Below, piece by piece: positions 8,084 through 27,453 of a DNA stretch of 64,000 nucleotides (positions within the stretch are counted from its first letter, which is position 1; every line of letters begins with the position of its first letter). The position numbers and the translations under genes were made by a program. The stretch covers positions 785,923-849,922 of the forward strand of contig NZ_JAPVBH010000001.1 of NCBI RefSeq assembly GCF_026967795.1, written 5' to 3'. Below the pieces are notes generated by a model. That model was given only the letters and a program-made list of their open reading frames with translations. It did not search any database and was not told where the DNA came from. This stretch comes from Modestobacter sp. VKM Ac-2986. GTDB lineage: Bacteria; Actinomycetota; Actinomycetes; Mycobacteriales; Geodermatophilaceae.

Positions 8084-8121
8084 GACAGGGGCCGCTCCAC
8101 TCTGGTGGAGCGGCCCCTGTC
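8084..8121 (+). terminator. Terminator after rplL
   Basis: ACAGGGGCCGCTCCAC (8085-8100) and GTGGAGCGGCCCCTGT (8105-8120) form a perfect 16-bp stem, extended by one G-C pair, with a TCTG tetraloop. It is the strongest simple hairpin in the rplL-rpoB gap and probably ends most rplJL transcripts. Confidence 0.8.
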
Positions 8122-8330
8122 CGCGTCCTGCGGCCCGTCGTGCGGGACGCGCCGTGGCCACCGGCCCCACCGCCGGGGGACCGGCGTGGCGGCTGGACCC
8201 CTGCCCCGGCACTGGCATCATCGGTGTCCGAGAGCACTCCCAGGACGTCGCCGACGCGCCGCCCCGACCACCGCCAGCGCGGCCGCGGTACCCCGCACGG
8301 GTGTCGCCCCGCACGCACCGGCGGTCGACG

Positions 8331-8359
8331 TGGACAGCGGCGCGCAGCAGGGGTAGGGT
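8331..8359 (+). promoter_or_regulatory. rpoB promoter
   Basis: A TGGACA -35 (8331-8336) and TAGGGT -10 (8354-8359) are separated by exactly 17 bp, giving a likely RNA start near 8366. This resembles the housekeeping sigma factor consensus and fits the actinobacterial habit of giving rpoBC its own promoter. Confidence 0.65.
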
Positions 8360-8577
8360 CTCCTGTTGCGCTGCCCTCTGACTGCCCGCCCCGCCGAGCC
8401 GGGTCACCAGAGGTGCCCAGGTCCCCGACGTCGTCCCTCCGGGCGACGTCCCCCGGTCACCTCCTCCGACCCGCCCGACGGTGTTCCGGCCGAAGCGGTC
8501 AGCCCCGCCGATACCGACGACGACCCAGGACGAAAAGCACCCGCCCGCACGTCGTGAGGTCCTTGGAAGGACGCATC
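8360..8577 (+). other. rpoB 5' leader, about 210 nt
   Basis: No gene is seen here. A small hairpin GACGTCG (8427-8433) / CGACGTC (8444-8450) lies within it, and GGAAGG at 8565-8570 serves as the rpoB ribosome-binding site. Upstream, 8122-8330 holds no feature I can support. Confidence 0.4.
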
Positions 8578-12072
<3,495 letters not shown>

Positions 12073-12077
12073 TCGGT

Positions 12078-12112
12078 CGCCGGCCGGCCCCGCACCCCGG
12101 GGCCGGCCGGCG
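12078..12112 (+). terminator. 15-bp hairpin between rpoB and rpoC
   Basis: CGCCGGCCGGCCCCG (12078-12092) pairs perfectly with CGGGGCCGGCCGGCG (12098-12112) around a 5-nt loop, six bases after the rpoB stop. No U-tract follows. Because rpoC lacks an obvious promoter of its own, this may be a partial terminator, an RNA 3'-end stabiliser or a processing site. Confidence 0.6.
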
Positions 12113-12165
12113 TCCCCGACACACAGCATTGATTGCAGTAACTAGCCCCTGAAAGGGGTCACAGA

Positions 12166-16065
<3,900 letters not shown>

Positions 16066-16082
16066 TGCGCTGAGTGAGTGAC

Positions 16083-16118
16083 GAAGGGCCCCGTCGACGC
16101 GAGTCGGCGGGGCCCTTC
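16083..16118 (+). terminator. rpoBC terminator
   Basis: GAAGGGCCCCG (16083-16093) pairs with CGGGGCCCTTC (16108-16118). The enclosed CGAC-GCGA-GTCG adds four pairs and a GNRA-type tetraloop, giving an almost continuous 15-bp stem. It lies 17 bases after the rpoC stop. Confidence 0.85.
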
Positions 16119-16125
16119 TCGCGTC

Positions 16126-16156
16126 CCCGGGCCGTCACGTGACGCAACGGCCCGGG
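16126..16156. terminator. Second hairpin, likely bidirectional
   Basis: CCCGGGCCGT (16126-16135) pairs with ACGGCCCGGG (16147-16156), with a CACGTG hexamer in the loop. It sits between the convergent ends of rpoC and the luciferase-like oxidoreductase and could stop transcription from either side. Confidence 0.6.
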
Positions 16157-16176
16157 TGTGCGGGGCGGTCGGCGGC

Positions 16177-17217
16177 TCAGCCCGCCAGGCGGCGCATGGT
16201 CTCGACGGTGCGCAGGCGCCCCTCGCGGCTGTCGTCCAGCGGCTGGAGCACGAGGGTGGTCACGCCGGCCTCGGCGAAGGCGGCGACCCGCTCGGCCACG
16301 TGGGACTCCGGGCCGATGAGCGACGTCGCCCGGACCAGGTCCTCGGGCACGGCCGCGGCCGCCTCCGCCGTCCGGCCGGCCAGGTACAGGTCCTGGATGG
16401 TCTCGGCCTCCGCCTCGTAGCCGTAGCGGCGGGCCAGGTCGTTGTAGAAGTTGCGGCCCTTGGCGCCCATCCCGCCCACGTAGAGCGCGATGCCCGGGCG
16501 GACCGCGTCGACCAGGTGGTCGACGTCCTCGCCGACGGCCACCGGGACGCCGACGACGACGTCGAGGTCACCCAGCGCGGGGTCGCGGCGGGCCCGACCG
16601 GCCGCCAGCGGGGCGCCCCACACCTCGGCCGCGCGCTCGGGGTGGAAGAGGATCGGCTCCCAGCCCTCGGCGATCTCCGCGGCCAACTCGACGTTCTTCG
16701 GGCCCAGGGCGGCGAGCAGCACCGGGACCCGCTCGCGCACCGGGGTGTTGATCAGCTTCAGCGGCTTCCCCAGCCCGGTGCCCTGGTCGGCGGGCAGCGG
16801 GACGGTGTACTTCGGGCCCTCGTGGACCAGCCGCTCGCGCCGCCACACCTGGCGGCAGATCTCGACGACCTCCCGGGTGCGCTGCAGCGGAGCGTCGTAG
16901 GGGACGCCGTGCCAGCCCTCGACCACCTGCGGCCCCGAGGCGCCCAGCCCCAGGGTGAACCGGCCGCCGGAGACGTGGTCCAGGCCGGCCGCGGTCATGG
17001 CCATCAGGGCGGGGGTGCGGCTGTAGATCGGCAGGATCCCGCTCATCAGCTCGACCCGCTCGGTCACCGCGGCCAGGTAGCCCAGCTGGCTCACCGCGTC
17101 GAAGGTGTAGACCTCCGCGACGCTGACGACGTCGAGCCCGGCGGACTCGAGGTCGCGGACCTCCTCCGCCGTCTGGCTGAAGTCCCCGGCATAGCTGGCC
17201 TGGATCCCGATCCGCAT
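16177..17217 (-). CDS. LLM-class (F420-dependent type) oxidoreductase
   Basis: The product is a 346-residue luciferase-like TIM-barrel enzyme. The start MRIGIQASYAGDF, the ELMSGILPIYSRTPALMAMTA strand and LDHVSGGRFTLGLGASGPQV are characteristic of F420-dependent members of the family. These use reduced coenzyme F420 (or FMN in some relatives) to reduce or oxidise small molecules; the substrate cannot be read from sequence. It is the third gene of a minus-strand run after a trypsin-like protease and a small domain protein, 61 nt downstream of the latter, and converges on rpoC. Confidence 0.85.
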   Translation of the reverse strand: MRIGIQASYAGDFSQTAEEVRDLESAGLDVVSVAEVYTFDAVSQLGYLAAVTERVELMSGILPIYSRTPALMAMTAAGLDHVSGGRFTLGLGASGPQVVEGWHGVPYDAPLQRTREVVEICRQVWRRERLVHEGPKYTVPLPADQGTGLGKPLKLINTPVRERVPVLLAALGPKNVELAAEIAEGWEPILFHPERAAEVWGAPLAAGRARRDPALGDLDVVVGVPVAVGEDVDHLVDAVRPGIALYVGGMGAKGRNFYNDLARRYGYEAEAETIQDLYLAGRTAEAAAAVPEDLVRATSLIGPESHVAERVAAFAEAGVTTLVLQPLDDSREGRLRTVETMRRLAG

Positions 17218-17278
17218 GGCCGGACGCTACCGGGCAGCCGGCCCCGCCACCGGTCCGGCGGCGGGGGAGCGGATGCCC

Positions 17279-17494
17279 CTACAGGGCGCGGACGGTGCCC
17301 ACGACGTGGGTCACGACGCGGACGCCGTCGACGTCCCGCGGCACCCGCCCGTCGGCGTCGGCCTCGGTCAGGTCGACCCGGACCACGTAGTCGGCGTCCT
17401 GGCGCGCCAGCCCGACGCCGGCGATGCCGGGGTCGGCTGCGAACCGGGCGGCCAGCGTGCTCTTGGCGGCCCGGGCGGAGGCGCGGTCGGTCAT
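17279..17494 (-). CDS. Small protein resembling the N-terminal domain of the adjacent protease
   Basis: This is a 71-residue acidic protein with an ATG start. The pattern GIAGVGLARQ, then YVVRVDL, then VDGVRVVTHVVGTVRAL matches the alternating strand pattern in the N-terminal region of the neighbouring trypsin-like protease (SGVALGLRP, VHLAIRLI, VDVRVIGAVRLL). I infer a stand-alone copy of that domain. It lies 71 nt downstream of the protease stop on the same strand, so co-transcription is likely. No signal peptide or membrane helix is seen. The function is unknown; an inhibitor or chaperone for the protease is one possibility. Confidence 0.65.
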   Translation of the reverse strand: MTDRASARAAKSTLAARFAADPGIAGVGLARQDADYVVRVDLTEADADGRVPRDVDGVRVVTHVVGTVRAL

Positions 17495-17565
17495 GCACCC
17501 ATGGTGCCCCCGTCCACGCCTCCTGCCCACACCTGCGCGCACGGTCCCCGCCCGGAGGGGGCGGG

Positions 17566-18573
17566 TCAGCCGGTGGGGGAGGAGGGGCCGGCCCACCACT
17601 CCACGCCGAGACCGGCCAGCACGGTGGCCAGCGGGTTGGCGAAGGTGACCCCACCGCCGGCGCTGCCGCCCTCGGTCGACCCGGCGAACAGCAGCCCCAC
17701 GGGTGCCCGGTCGCGGCTGCGCCAGATGACCGAGCCGCTGTCGCCCCCGGCGCTGAAGGCGCCGGTGAGCCCCTCGACCTCCACCTGGTCGTCGAAGGTG
17801 TGCACCCCGTCGTCGTACTGCACGCCGACCCCGTCGACCTCGACGGCGGTGATGCGGCCACGGGTGTGCCCCGTGGTCCGCCCGACCTTCTCCACCAGCT
17901 CGTCGGGGTCGACGTCGTCGGCGGCGGCCACCTGTGCGCGGAGGGTACCGCCCGGGTAGCCGGCCGGGTCGGCCTGCACGTCGGGGTCCAGTGCGGCGAT
18001 CGCGGCGTCGACCAGGGTGCCGGGCCCGTCGCCGAAGGGCACGAAGCCCGCCAGCCGGCCGATGCGGTCCGCGGCCCGCCCGCCGTCGGCGACGCCGGGC
18101 TGCAGCACCGGGTCCCCGAGGGCGGCGGCCCCGCTGTCGGCCAGGACGTGGCTGTTGCTCAGCACCAGCAGCCCGTCGGTGCCGGGCCGGCGGACGAAAC
18201 CGCCCAGGGTGCCGGCGGTGACGTCGGAGTGGCTGACCGACAGCCCCGGCCGCAGCGGCCGCACCCGGCGCTGCAGCTCCTCCGGGGCGGACGGGTCCGG
18301 GGAGGTGAGCAGCCGTACCGCCCCGATCACCCGGACGTCGACCTCGGCCAGTGCGGACTCGTCCAGCCCGGCGAGGACGACGTCGGCGTCCCGCTGATCG
18401 ATCAGCCGGATGGCCAGGTGCACCTGGTCGGGCGCCACGGGCCGCAGTCCGAGGGCGACGCCGCTCCAGCCGGTGGCCCCACCGACGGAGCTGGCGACGA
18501 CGCCCCCGGGCGGGGACTCGCTGAGGCGCTGGGACAGCCGTGCCTTGAGTTCGCGGGCGGTGTCGGGGAGCAC
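17566..18573 (-). CDS. Trypsin-like serine protease (cytoplasmic, NAL1-like)
   Basis: The product is a 335-residue chymotrypsin-fold protease. The GTG at 18573 was chosen because GGAGG lies 8 nt upstream in TCCGGGAGGTACCCC order and because the frame above it loses protein-like composition. Residues 1-90 form a small alpha/beta domain ending VDVRVIGAVRLL. The catalytic triad is readable as H142 (VLSNSHVLAD), D189 (TLVDAAIAAL) and S279 (GGDSGSVIW). There is no signal peptide, unusual for this fold in bacteria, so it probably acts in the cytoplasm. The product of the next gene resembles its N-terminal domain. It is divergent from rpsL. Confidence 0.8.
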   Translation of the reverse strand: MLPDTARELKARLSQRLSESPPGGVVASSVGGATGWSGVALGLRPVAPDQVHLAIRLIDQRDADVVLAGLDESALAEVDVRVIGAVRLLTSPDPSAPEELQRRVRPLRPGLSVSHSDVTAGTLGGFVRRPGTDGLLVLSNSHVLADSGAAALGDPVLQPGVADGGRAADRIGRLAGFVPFGDGPGTLVDAAIAALDPDVQADPAGYPGGTLRAQVAAADDVDPDELVEKVGRTTGHTRGRITAVEVDGVGVQYDDGVHTFDDQVEVEGLTGAFSAGGDSGSVIWRSRDRAPVGLLFAGSTEGGSAGGGVTFANPLATVLAGLGVEWWAGPSSPTG

Positions 18574-18816
18574 GGGGTACCTCCGGGCAGCAGCGGGACG
18601 TGAGCAGTTCGCGACCGACGGTAGGGCCGGACACCGACAGGAGCGACGCGACCGAGGGAGACGGGCACCCGGGACGGTCGTACGGAGGCCCGGCCGGTGT
18701 ACGTTGCCGCGAGGCCCGGTCAGGACCGCCGGCGCCCGGGAATGGGCCACCGCCACCGGCGGTTGGCACCCAACAGACCGGTGACCCTGGCGCGCGGCCC
18801 ACATGTCGACCCGGCT

Positions 18817-18845
18817 TTGACCGGGTCGAGGGGGCCGGGTACTGT
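18817..18845 (+). promoter_or_regulatory. rpsL (str operon) promoter
   Basis: TTGACC (18817-18822) and TACTGT (18840-18845) are separated by 17 bp, a near-consensus housekeeping promoter. RNA would start near 18852, leaving a leader of about 310 nt before rpsL. Confidence 0.75.
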
Positions 18846-18851
18846 GGTTAG

Positions 18852-19162
18852 CTGTGCCCAGGATGACTGGGCCTGCTCCTGTTCGTGGTGCACCTGAGCG
18901 TCCGTCGGTCTCCGGATCGACAGAGCGCCGGGGGTCATCTCCCGCCTGACGGCGGGGCCGCTGCAAGGCGGGGTGACCGGCACCGGGCGAGGAGTGCGGG
19001 GTCCGGTCGAGTCAGTCGGCCGGTTCCCGGGAGAGGGCGACACGCCCGACCTCGGGGGCCGGAGGCGGTCCACGGGCCCGTCGGCCGGGTGACCGGGCAC
19101 GCATCGAGCACCGCATCACATCCACAGCACGACCCAGCGCAGGTAGGAGATCCAGGCCACCC
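18852..19162 (+). other. Long 5' leader of the str operon
   Basis: No credible gene is present in this stretch of about 310 nt. It opens with a small hairpin, GCCCAG (18856-18861) / CTGGGC (18867-18872). A weakly placed GGTAGGAGA precedes the rpsL ATG by about 12 nt. The upstream part of the gap, 18574-18816, contains only the protease start region. Confidence 0.5.
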
Positions 19163-19537
19163 ATGCCCACGATCAACCAGCTGGTCCGCAAGGGCCGCGA
19201 GGACAAGGTCGAGAAGACCAAGACCCCGGCGTTGAAGAGCTCTCCTCAGCGCCGCGGGGTGTGCACCCGCGTGTACACGACGACCCCGAAGAAGCCGAAC
19301 TCCGCGCTGCGCAAGGTCGCCCGTGTCCGGCTCACCAGTGGTGTCGAGGTGACCGCCTACATCCCGGGTGTCGGGCACAACCTGCAGGAGCACTCGATGG
19401 TGCTCGTGCGTGGTGGTCGCGTGAAGGACCTCCCCGGCGTTCGGTACAAGATCATCCGCGGCTCGCTGGACACCCAGGGCGTCCGCGGCCGCAAGCAGGC
19501 GCGCAGCAAGTACGGCGCGAAGAAGGAGAAGAGCTAA
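19163..19537 (+). CDS. rpsL: 30S ribosomal protein S12
   Basis: S12 is 124 residues and sits at the decoding centre. The loop [13 protein letters not shown] carries K43 and the [13 protein letters not shown] loop carries K88, both wild type, so the streptomycin-resistance positions are unchanged. It is first in the str operon. The stop overlaps the rpsG start as TAATG, indicating translational coupling. Confidence 0.97.
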   Translation: MPTINQLVRKGREDKVEKTKTPALKSSPQRRGVCTRVYTTTPKKPNSALRKVARVRLTSGVEVTAYIPGVGHNLQEHSMVLVRGGRVKDLPGVRYKIIRGSLDTQGVRGRKQARSKYGAKKEKS

Positions 19538-20007
19538 TGCCTCGCAAGGGCCCCGCCCCGAAGCGCCCGCTCGTCGCCGACCCGGTGTACCAGTCGCCGC
19601 TGGTGACCCAGCTGGTGAACAAGGTCCTCATCGACGGCAAGCGCTCGGTCGCCGAGGCGATCGTCTACGGCGCACTCGAGGGCGTCCGCGCCAAGGGCGA
19701 CACCGACCCGGTCGTGGTGCTCAAGCGCGCGCTGGACAACGTGAAGCCCGCCCTGGAGGTGCGCAGCCGCCGTGTCGGTGGCGCCACGTACCAGGTGCCG
19801 ATCGAGGTCCGTCCCTCCCGCAGCACGACGCTCGGCCTGCGCTGGCTCATCCAGTACAGCCGCGCCCGTCGCGAGAAGACGATGACCGAGCGCCTCATGA
19901 ACGAGCTCCTGGACGCCAGCAACGGCCTCGGTGCCGCTGTGAAGCGTCGCGAGGACACCCACAAGATGGCCGAGTCGAACAAGGCCTTCGCGCACTACCG
20001 CTGGTGA
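19537..20007 (+). CDS. rpsG: 30S ribosomal protein S7
   Basis: S7 is 156 residues and nucleates the 30S head on 16S rRNA. It begins [10 protein letters not shown]; family segments [27 protein letters not shown] and [14 protein letters not shown] are present. The ATG overlaps the rpsL stop codon. fusA follows 82 nt later. Confidence 0.97.
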   Translation: MPRKGPAPKRPLVADPVYQSPLVTQLVNKVLIDGKRSVAEAIVYGALEGVRAKGDTDPVVVLKRALDNVKPALEVRSRRVGGATYQVPIEVRPSRSTTLGLRWLIQYSRARREKTMTERLMNELLDASNGLGAAVKRREDTHKMAESNKAFAHYRW

Positions 20008-20089
20008 CGACGGTCCATCAGCAGCCGCTGCCCGCGGTGAACCCGGGCGACCCCCGGACACCGTGCACGGACAGAAAGAGGAGTAAGTG

Positions 20090-22189
<2,100 letters not shown>

Positions 22190-22286
22190 CCAGTCGGTCG
22201 GCCGCGGGTGAGAGCCCGCGGCCGGCGAGCACCGCCCGCACCCCCACAAACGCGCACGACTGCGAAGACACGGAGAGAGGATCCCA

Positions 22287-23480
<1,194 letters not shown>

Positions 23481-23484
23481 CACC

Positions 23485-23521
23485 CTGACGGGCGGCGGCC
23501 GGACCGGCCGCCGCCCGTCAG
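23485..23521 (+). terminator. str operon terminator
   Basis: CTGACGGGCGGCGGCCGG (23485-23502) and CCGGCCGCCGCCCGTCAG (23504-23521) form a perfect inverted repeat with a single central A, so about 16 bp can pair in RNA. It lies directly after tuf and separates the str from the S10 operon. Confidence 0.85.
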
Positions 23522-23598
23522 TCGGGTCGGGACACCGACCCAGGGTCAGCAGACCCACACGAACTTTCACAACCGATCGGCAGGAGCGAAGACAACCG

Positions 23599-23904
23599 AT
23601 GGCGGGACAGAAGATCCGCATCCGGCTGAAGGCCTACGACCACGAGGCGATCGATGCCTCTGCTCGTCGCATCGTCGAGACGGTCACGAAGACCGGTGCC
23701 CGCGTCGTCGGCCCCGTGCCGCTGCCGACGGAGAAGAACGTGTACTGCGTCATCCGCTCGCCGCACAAGTACAAGGACTCGCGCGAGCACTTCGAGATGC
23801 GCACCCACAAGCGGCTCATCGACATCCTCGACCCGACGCCGAAGACGGTCGACGCGCTCATGCGCATCGACCTGCCGGCCTCCGTCGACGTCAACATCCA
23901 GTAA
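23599..23904 (+). CDS. rpsJ: 30S ribosomal protein S10 / NusE
   Basis: S10 is 101 residues and is both a 30S head protein and, as NusE, a partner of NusB and NusG. Motifs include [12 protein letters not shown] and [19 protein letters not shown]. The ATG at 23599 follows CAGGAGCGAAG. It is the first gene of the S10 operon, only 77 nt after the str terminator, and I see no extended S10-type leader. Confidence 0.97.
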   Translation: MAGQKIRIRLKAYDHEAIDASARRIVETVTKTGARVVGPVPLPTEKNVYCVIRSPHKYKDSREHFEMRTHKRLIDILDPTPKTVDALMRIDLPASVDVNIQ

Positions 23905-23919
23905 GGGCTGTTTCCAGAC

Positions 23920-24585
23920 ATGGCGAGCACATTCCGTGGTCTCCTCGGCGAGAAGCTGGGGATGACCCAGGTCTTCGACGAGAACAACCGCATCGTGCCG
24001 GTGACCGTCGTCAAGGCGGGCCCGTGCGTGGTCACCCAGGTCCGTACGCCTGAGAAGGACGGCTACTCCGCCGTCCAGCTCGGCTTCGGCGCGATCGACC
24101 CCCGCAAGGTGAACAAGCCCGAAGGTGGGCACTTCGCCAAGGCGGGCGTCACGCCGCGACGGCACCTGGTCGAGCTGCGCACCGAGGACGCCTCCGACTT
24201 CACGGTGGGCCAGGAGCTGACCGTCGAGGTCCTCTCCGACGTCACCAAGGTCGACGTCACCGGTACCAGCAAGGGCAAGGGAACTGCCGGTGTCATGAAG
24301 CGCCACGGGTTCAAGGGCCTGGGCGCCGGACACGGCACGCACCGCAAGCACCGCGCGCCGGGCTCGATCGGCGGGGCCTCGACCCCAGGTCGCGTCTTCA
24401 AGGGCGTGCGCATGGCCGGGCGGATGGGCCACGTCACCACGACGACCCAGTCGCTGAAGGTCCACAAGGTCGATGCGGAGAACGGGCTGGTGCTCATCAA
24501 GGGCGCCGTCCCCGGTCCGCGTGGTGGGCTCCTCCTCGTCCGTTCTGCGGTCAAGGGCGGGCCCGTGGGGAGTGACACCAAGTGA
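23920..24585 (+). CDS. rplC: 50S ribosomal protein L3
   Basis: L3 is 221 residues and is an early assembly protein near the peptidyl transferase centre. It starts [19 protein letters not shown] and contains the long-arm segment [15 protein letters not shown] followed by [14 protein letters not shown]. It lies 15 nt after rpsJ, and its stop codon overlaps the rplD GTG start (GTGA). Confidence 0.97.
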   Translation: MASTFRGLLGEKLGMTQVFDENNRIVPVTVVKAGPCVVTQVRTPEKDGYSAVQLGFGAIDPRKVNKPEGGHFAKAGVTPRRHLVELRTEDASDFTVGQELTVEVLSDVTKVDVTGTSKGKGTAGVMKRHGFKGLGAGHGTHRKHRAPGSIGGASTPGRVFKGVRMAGRMGHVTTTTQSLKVHKVDAENGLVLIKGAVPGPRGGLLLVRSAVKGGPVGSDTK

Positions 24586-25484
24586 GCCAGTCGATCGCCG
24601 AGTCCAAGGCGCAGGCGCGTACCGACCGTCAGGTCCCGGTCCGCACGCCGGCCGGGGAGACCTCCGGGAGCGTCACGCTCCCCGGTGAGCTCTTCGACGC
24701 CAACGCCAACGTCTCCCTCATGCACCAGGTCGTCGTGGCCCAGCTGGCCGCGGCCCGCCAGGGCACGCACTCGACCAAGACGCGCGCTGAGGTCAGCGGC
24801 ACCGGTGCCAAGCCGTACCGGCAGAAGGGCACCGGCCGCGCCCGTCAGGGCTCGCTGCGTGCACCGCAGTTCTCCGGCGGTGGCATCTCGCACGGCCCCA
24901 AGCCGCGCGACTACGAGCAGAAGACCCCCAAGAAGATGAAGGCCGCCGCCCTGCGCGGTGCCCTCTCCGACCGGGCCCGCGAGGACCGCGTCCACGTGGT
25001 CAGCGCCTTCGTCGAGGGCGACGCCCCGTCGACCAAGGCCGCGCTCAAGGTCCTGACCTCGATCAGCACCGCCAAGCGCGTGCTGGTCGTGCTCGACCGC
25101 GAGGACGTCCTCAACTGGGTGAGCCTGCGCAACGTGCCGCAGGTGCACCTGATCGAGGCCGGCCAGCTCAACACCTACGACGTGCTGGTGGCCGACGAGG
25201 TCGTCTTCACCGAGACCGCGCTGGCCGAGTTCGTCTCCGGTCCGGCCCGGGGTGGCAAGGACGGTGCCTCCGTGGCGCTGCCCGACCTGACCACGCCGAG
25301 CATCCCGGGCGCCATCCCCTCCATCGAGGGCGAGGGCACCACGGACCTCGACCTGGGCGATTCCCCGGTCGACCCGACGCCGGTCGCCCAGGCGACCACG
25401 ACCGTGCCGGTCGCCGACGTGACCACGCCGGCCGAGGCCGCTCGGGCTGACGTCAGCACCGATGACACTGAGGAGAAGGCATGA
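24582..25484 (+). CDS. rplD: 50S ribosomal protein L4 with long acidic C-terminal tail
   Basis: L4 lines the exit tunnel. The core matches the family ([45 protein letters not shown]). At 300 residues it is about 80-90 longer than usual. The excess is a C-terminal Thr/Pro/Asp/Glu-rich tail of roughly 85 residues ending DTEEKA, unrelated to ordinary L4. The GTG start overlaps rplC and the stop overlaps rplW (ATGA). In E. coli L4 represses the S10 operon; no equivalent leader is visible here. Confidence 0.95.
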   Translation: MSQSIAESKAQARTDRQVPVRTPAGETSGSVTLPGELFDANANVSLMHQVVVAQLAAARQGTHSTKTRAEVSGTGAKPYRQKGTGRARQGSLRAPQFSGGGISHGPKPRDYEQKTPKKMKAAALRGALSDRAREDRVHVVSAFVEGDAPSTKAALKVLTSISTAKRVLVVLDREDVLNWVSLRNVPQVHLIEAGQLNTYDVLVADEVVFTETALAEFVSGPARGGKDGASVALPDLTTPSIPGAIPSIEGEGTTDLDLGDSPVDPTPVAQATTTVPVADVTTPAEAARADVSTDDTEEKA

Positions 25485-25783
25485 GCGTCCGCGACCCCCG
25501 GGACGTCCTGCTGTCCCCGGTGATCTCCGAGAAGAGCTACGGGCTCCTCGACGAGAACAAGTACACGTTCATCGTGCGTCCCGACGCCAACAAGACCCAG
25601 ATCAAGATCGCTGTGCAGCAGGTCTTCAACGTGAAGGTCCTCGCCGTCAACACGATCAACCGTCAGGGGAAGAGGAAGCGCTCCAAGGGCGCTCTGATGG
25701 GCAAGCGCAAGGACACCAAGCGCGCCATCGTCTCCGTGGCCCCCGGCGACCGCATCGAGCTCTTCGGGGGCCCGGGCGCCTGA
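25481..25783 (+). CDS. rplW: 50S ribosomal protein L23
   Basis: L23 is 100 residues and sits at the tunnel exit, where it docks trigger factor and SRP. It shows [29 protein letters not shown] and the basic [19 protein letters not shown] loop. The ATG overlaps the end of rplD, so L4 and L23 are translationally coupled. Confidence 0.97.
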   Translation: MSVRDPRDVLLSPVISEKSYGLLDENKYTFIVRPDANKTQIKIAVQQVFNVKVLAVNTINRQGKRKRSKGALMGKRKDTKRAIVSVAPGDRIELFGGPGA

Positions 25784-25825
25784 CGGCCCCGGACCACCGA
25801 TCGGACCAGAGGACTCTGAGGAACC

Positions 25826-26659
25826 ATGGCCATCCGTAAGTACAAGCCGACGACGCCGGGCCGCCGCGGCTCGTCCGTCGCCGACTTCGCCGAGGTCACC
25901 CGCGACCACCCCGAGAAGTCGCTGGTCCGGCCGCTGCACGGTCGGGGCGGTCGCAACGTCCACGGACGTGTGACGGCTCGGCACCAGGGCGGCGGGCACA
26001 AGCGCGCCTACCGGCTGATCGACTTCCGCCGCGCGGACAAGGACGGCGTGCCGGCCAAGGTCGCGCACATCGAGTACGACCCGAACCGCACCTCGCGCAT
26101 CGCGCTGCTGCACTTCGCCGACGGGGAGAAGCGCTACATCATCGCCCCGGCGAAGCTGAAGCAGGGCGACCTCGTCGAGTGCGGTCCCGCGGCCGACATC
26201 AAGCCGGGCAACAACCTGCCGCTGCGCAACATCCCGGTCGGCACGGTCATCCACGCCATCGAGCTGCGGCCCGGCGGCGGCGCGAAGATCGCCCGTTCGG
26301 CCGGCACGAGCGTCCAGCTGGTCGCCCGTGAGGGTCGCTTCGCGCAGCTGCGCATGCCCTCCGGTGAGATCCGCAACGTCGACGTCCGCTGCCGCGCCAC
26401 GATCGGTGAGGTCGGCAACGCCGAGCAGTCGAACATCAACTGGGGCAAGGCCGGCCGCATGCGGTGGAAGGGCAAGCGCCCCACCGTCCGTGGTGTCGCC
26501 ATGAACCCGGTCGACCACCCGCACGGTGGTGGTGAGGGCAAGACCTCCGGTGGCCGGCACCCGGTCAACCCGAAGGGCAAGCCGGAGGGCCGCACGCGCA
26601 AGCGCAAGGCCAGTGATGCCCTGATCGTGCGCCGCCGGCGCACCAACAAGAAGCGCTGA
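25826..26659 (+). CDS. rplB: 50S ribosomal protein L2
   Basis: L2 is 277 residues and is essential for subunit association and peptidyl transferase activity. It starts [15 protein letters not shown]; the signature [18 protein letters not shown] is intact, including the His of the HPHGGG motif. The C-terminal tail is strongly basic ([20 protein letters not shown]). A GAGG ribosome-binding site precedes the ATG. Confidence 0.97.
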   Translation: MAIRKYKPTTPGRRGSSVADFAEVTRDHPEKSLVRPLHGRGGRNVHGRVTARHQGGGHKRAYRLIDFRRADKDGVPAKVAHIEYDPNRTSRIALLHFADGEKRYIIAPAKLKQGDLVECGPAADIKPGNNLPLRNIPVGTVIHAIELRPGGGAKIARSAGTSVQLVAREGRFAQLRMPSGEIRNVDVRCRATIGEVGNAEQSNINWGKAGRMRWKGKRPTVRGVAMNPVDHPHGGGEGKTSGGRHPVNPKGKPEGRTRKRKASDALIVRRRRTNKKR

Positions 26660-26681
26660 GCGGGTAGAGGAGCCGACAGAC

Positions 26682-26963
26682 ATGCCACGCAGCCTGAAGA
26701 AGGGCCCGTTCGTCGACGACCACCTGCTCGCCAAGGTGGACGTCCAGAACGACAAGGGCACCAAGAACGTCATCCGCACCTGGTCGCGGCGGTCGACGAT
26801 CATCCCCGACATGCTCGGGCACACGATCGCCGTGCACGACGGCCGCAAGCACGTCCCGGTGTTCATCACCGAGGCGATGGTCGGGCACAAGCTCGGCGAG
26901 TTCGCGCCCACGCGCACCTTCCGTGGGCACATCAAGGACGACCGTCGCTCGCGGCGCGGCTGA
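26682..26963 (+). CDS. rpsS: 30S ribosomal protein S19
   Basis: S19 is 93 residues and contacts S13 and tRNA in the 30S head. It starts [16 protein letters not shown] and includes [30 protein letters not shown] conserved strands and [11 protein letters not shown]. It lies 22 nt after rplB within the S10 operon. Confidence 0.97.
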   Translation: MPRSLKKGPFVDDHLLAKVDVQNDKGTKNVIRTWSRRSTIIPDMLGHTIAVHDGRKHVPVFITEAMVGHKLGEFAPTRTFRGHIKDDRRSRRG

Positions 26964-26985
26964 CCAGGTAGAGAGAAGACATCAG

Positions 26986-27453
26986 ATGACTTCCCAGTTG
27001 GGACAGGAGACGCCGGTCGCCCGGGCCACCGCCCGGTTCGTCCGCGTCACCCCGATGAAGGCGCGGCGGGTGGTGGACATGATCCGCTACCTGCCGACCG
27101 ACGAGGCGCTGGCGCTGCTGCGCTTCGCCCCGCAGACCGCGAGCGAGCCGGTGGCCAAGGTCGTCGCCTCTGCCGTCGCGAACGCCGAGCACAACCTGCG
27201 CCTCGACCCCGCCGCGCTCGTCGTGAGCGCTGCGTTCGTCGACGAGGGCCCCACGCTCAAGCGGATCCGTCCGCGCGCCCAGGGCCGGGCGTTCCGCATC
27301 AACAAGCGGACCAGCCACATCACCGTCGAGGTCTCCGAGGTGAGCTCGAGCGCCGAGCTCGCCCTGCGGTCTCGCAAGGCACGGCGTGAGACCGGGCAGT
27401 CCGGCCCGGCCACGCAGCAGCAGACCAGCAACACGAGGGGAGGGACCCGCTAG
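26986..27453 (+). CDS. rplV: 50S ribosomal protein L22
   Basis: L22 lines the exit tunnel opposite L4 and affects macrolide response. The core ([17 protein letters not shown], then [20 protein letters not shown]) fills about residues 12-115. A Ser/Arg/Gln-rich tail of about 40 residues follows, giving 155 in total. The ATG at 26986 is preferred over a frame-compatible upstream GTG inside rpsS because the family starts near [13 protein letters not shown]. The stop overlaps the rpsC GTG (TAGTG). Confidence 0.95.
   Translation: MTSQLGQETPVARATARFVRVTPMKARRVVDMIRYLPTDEALALLRFAPQTASEPVAKVVASAVANAEHNLRLDPAALVVSAAFVDEGPTLKRIRPRAQGRAFRINKRTSHITVEVSEVSSSAELALRSRKARRETGQSGPATQQQTSNTRGGTR

Noticed and set aside
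8140..8577. Upstream extension of the rpoB reading frame
   Set aside because: The extension has no RpoB similarity and covers the promoter at 8331-8359; the TTG at 8578 has a ribosome-binding site.
16078..18603. 841-codon plus-strand open frame
   Set aside because: It runs antisense through the oxidoreductase, small-domain and protease genes, which have clear motifs on the minus strand.
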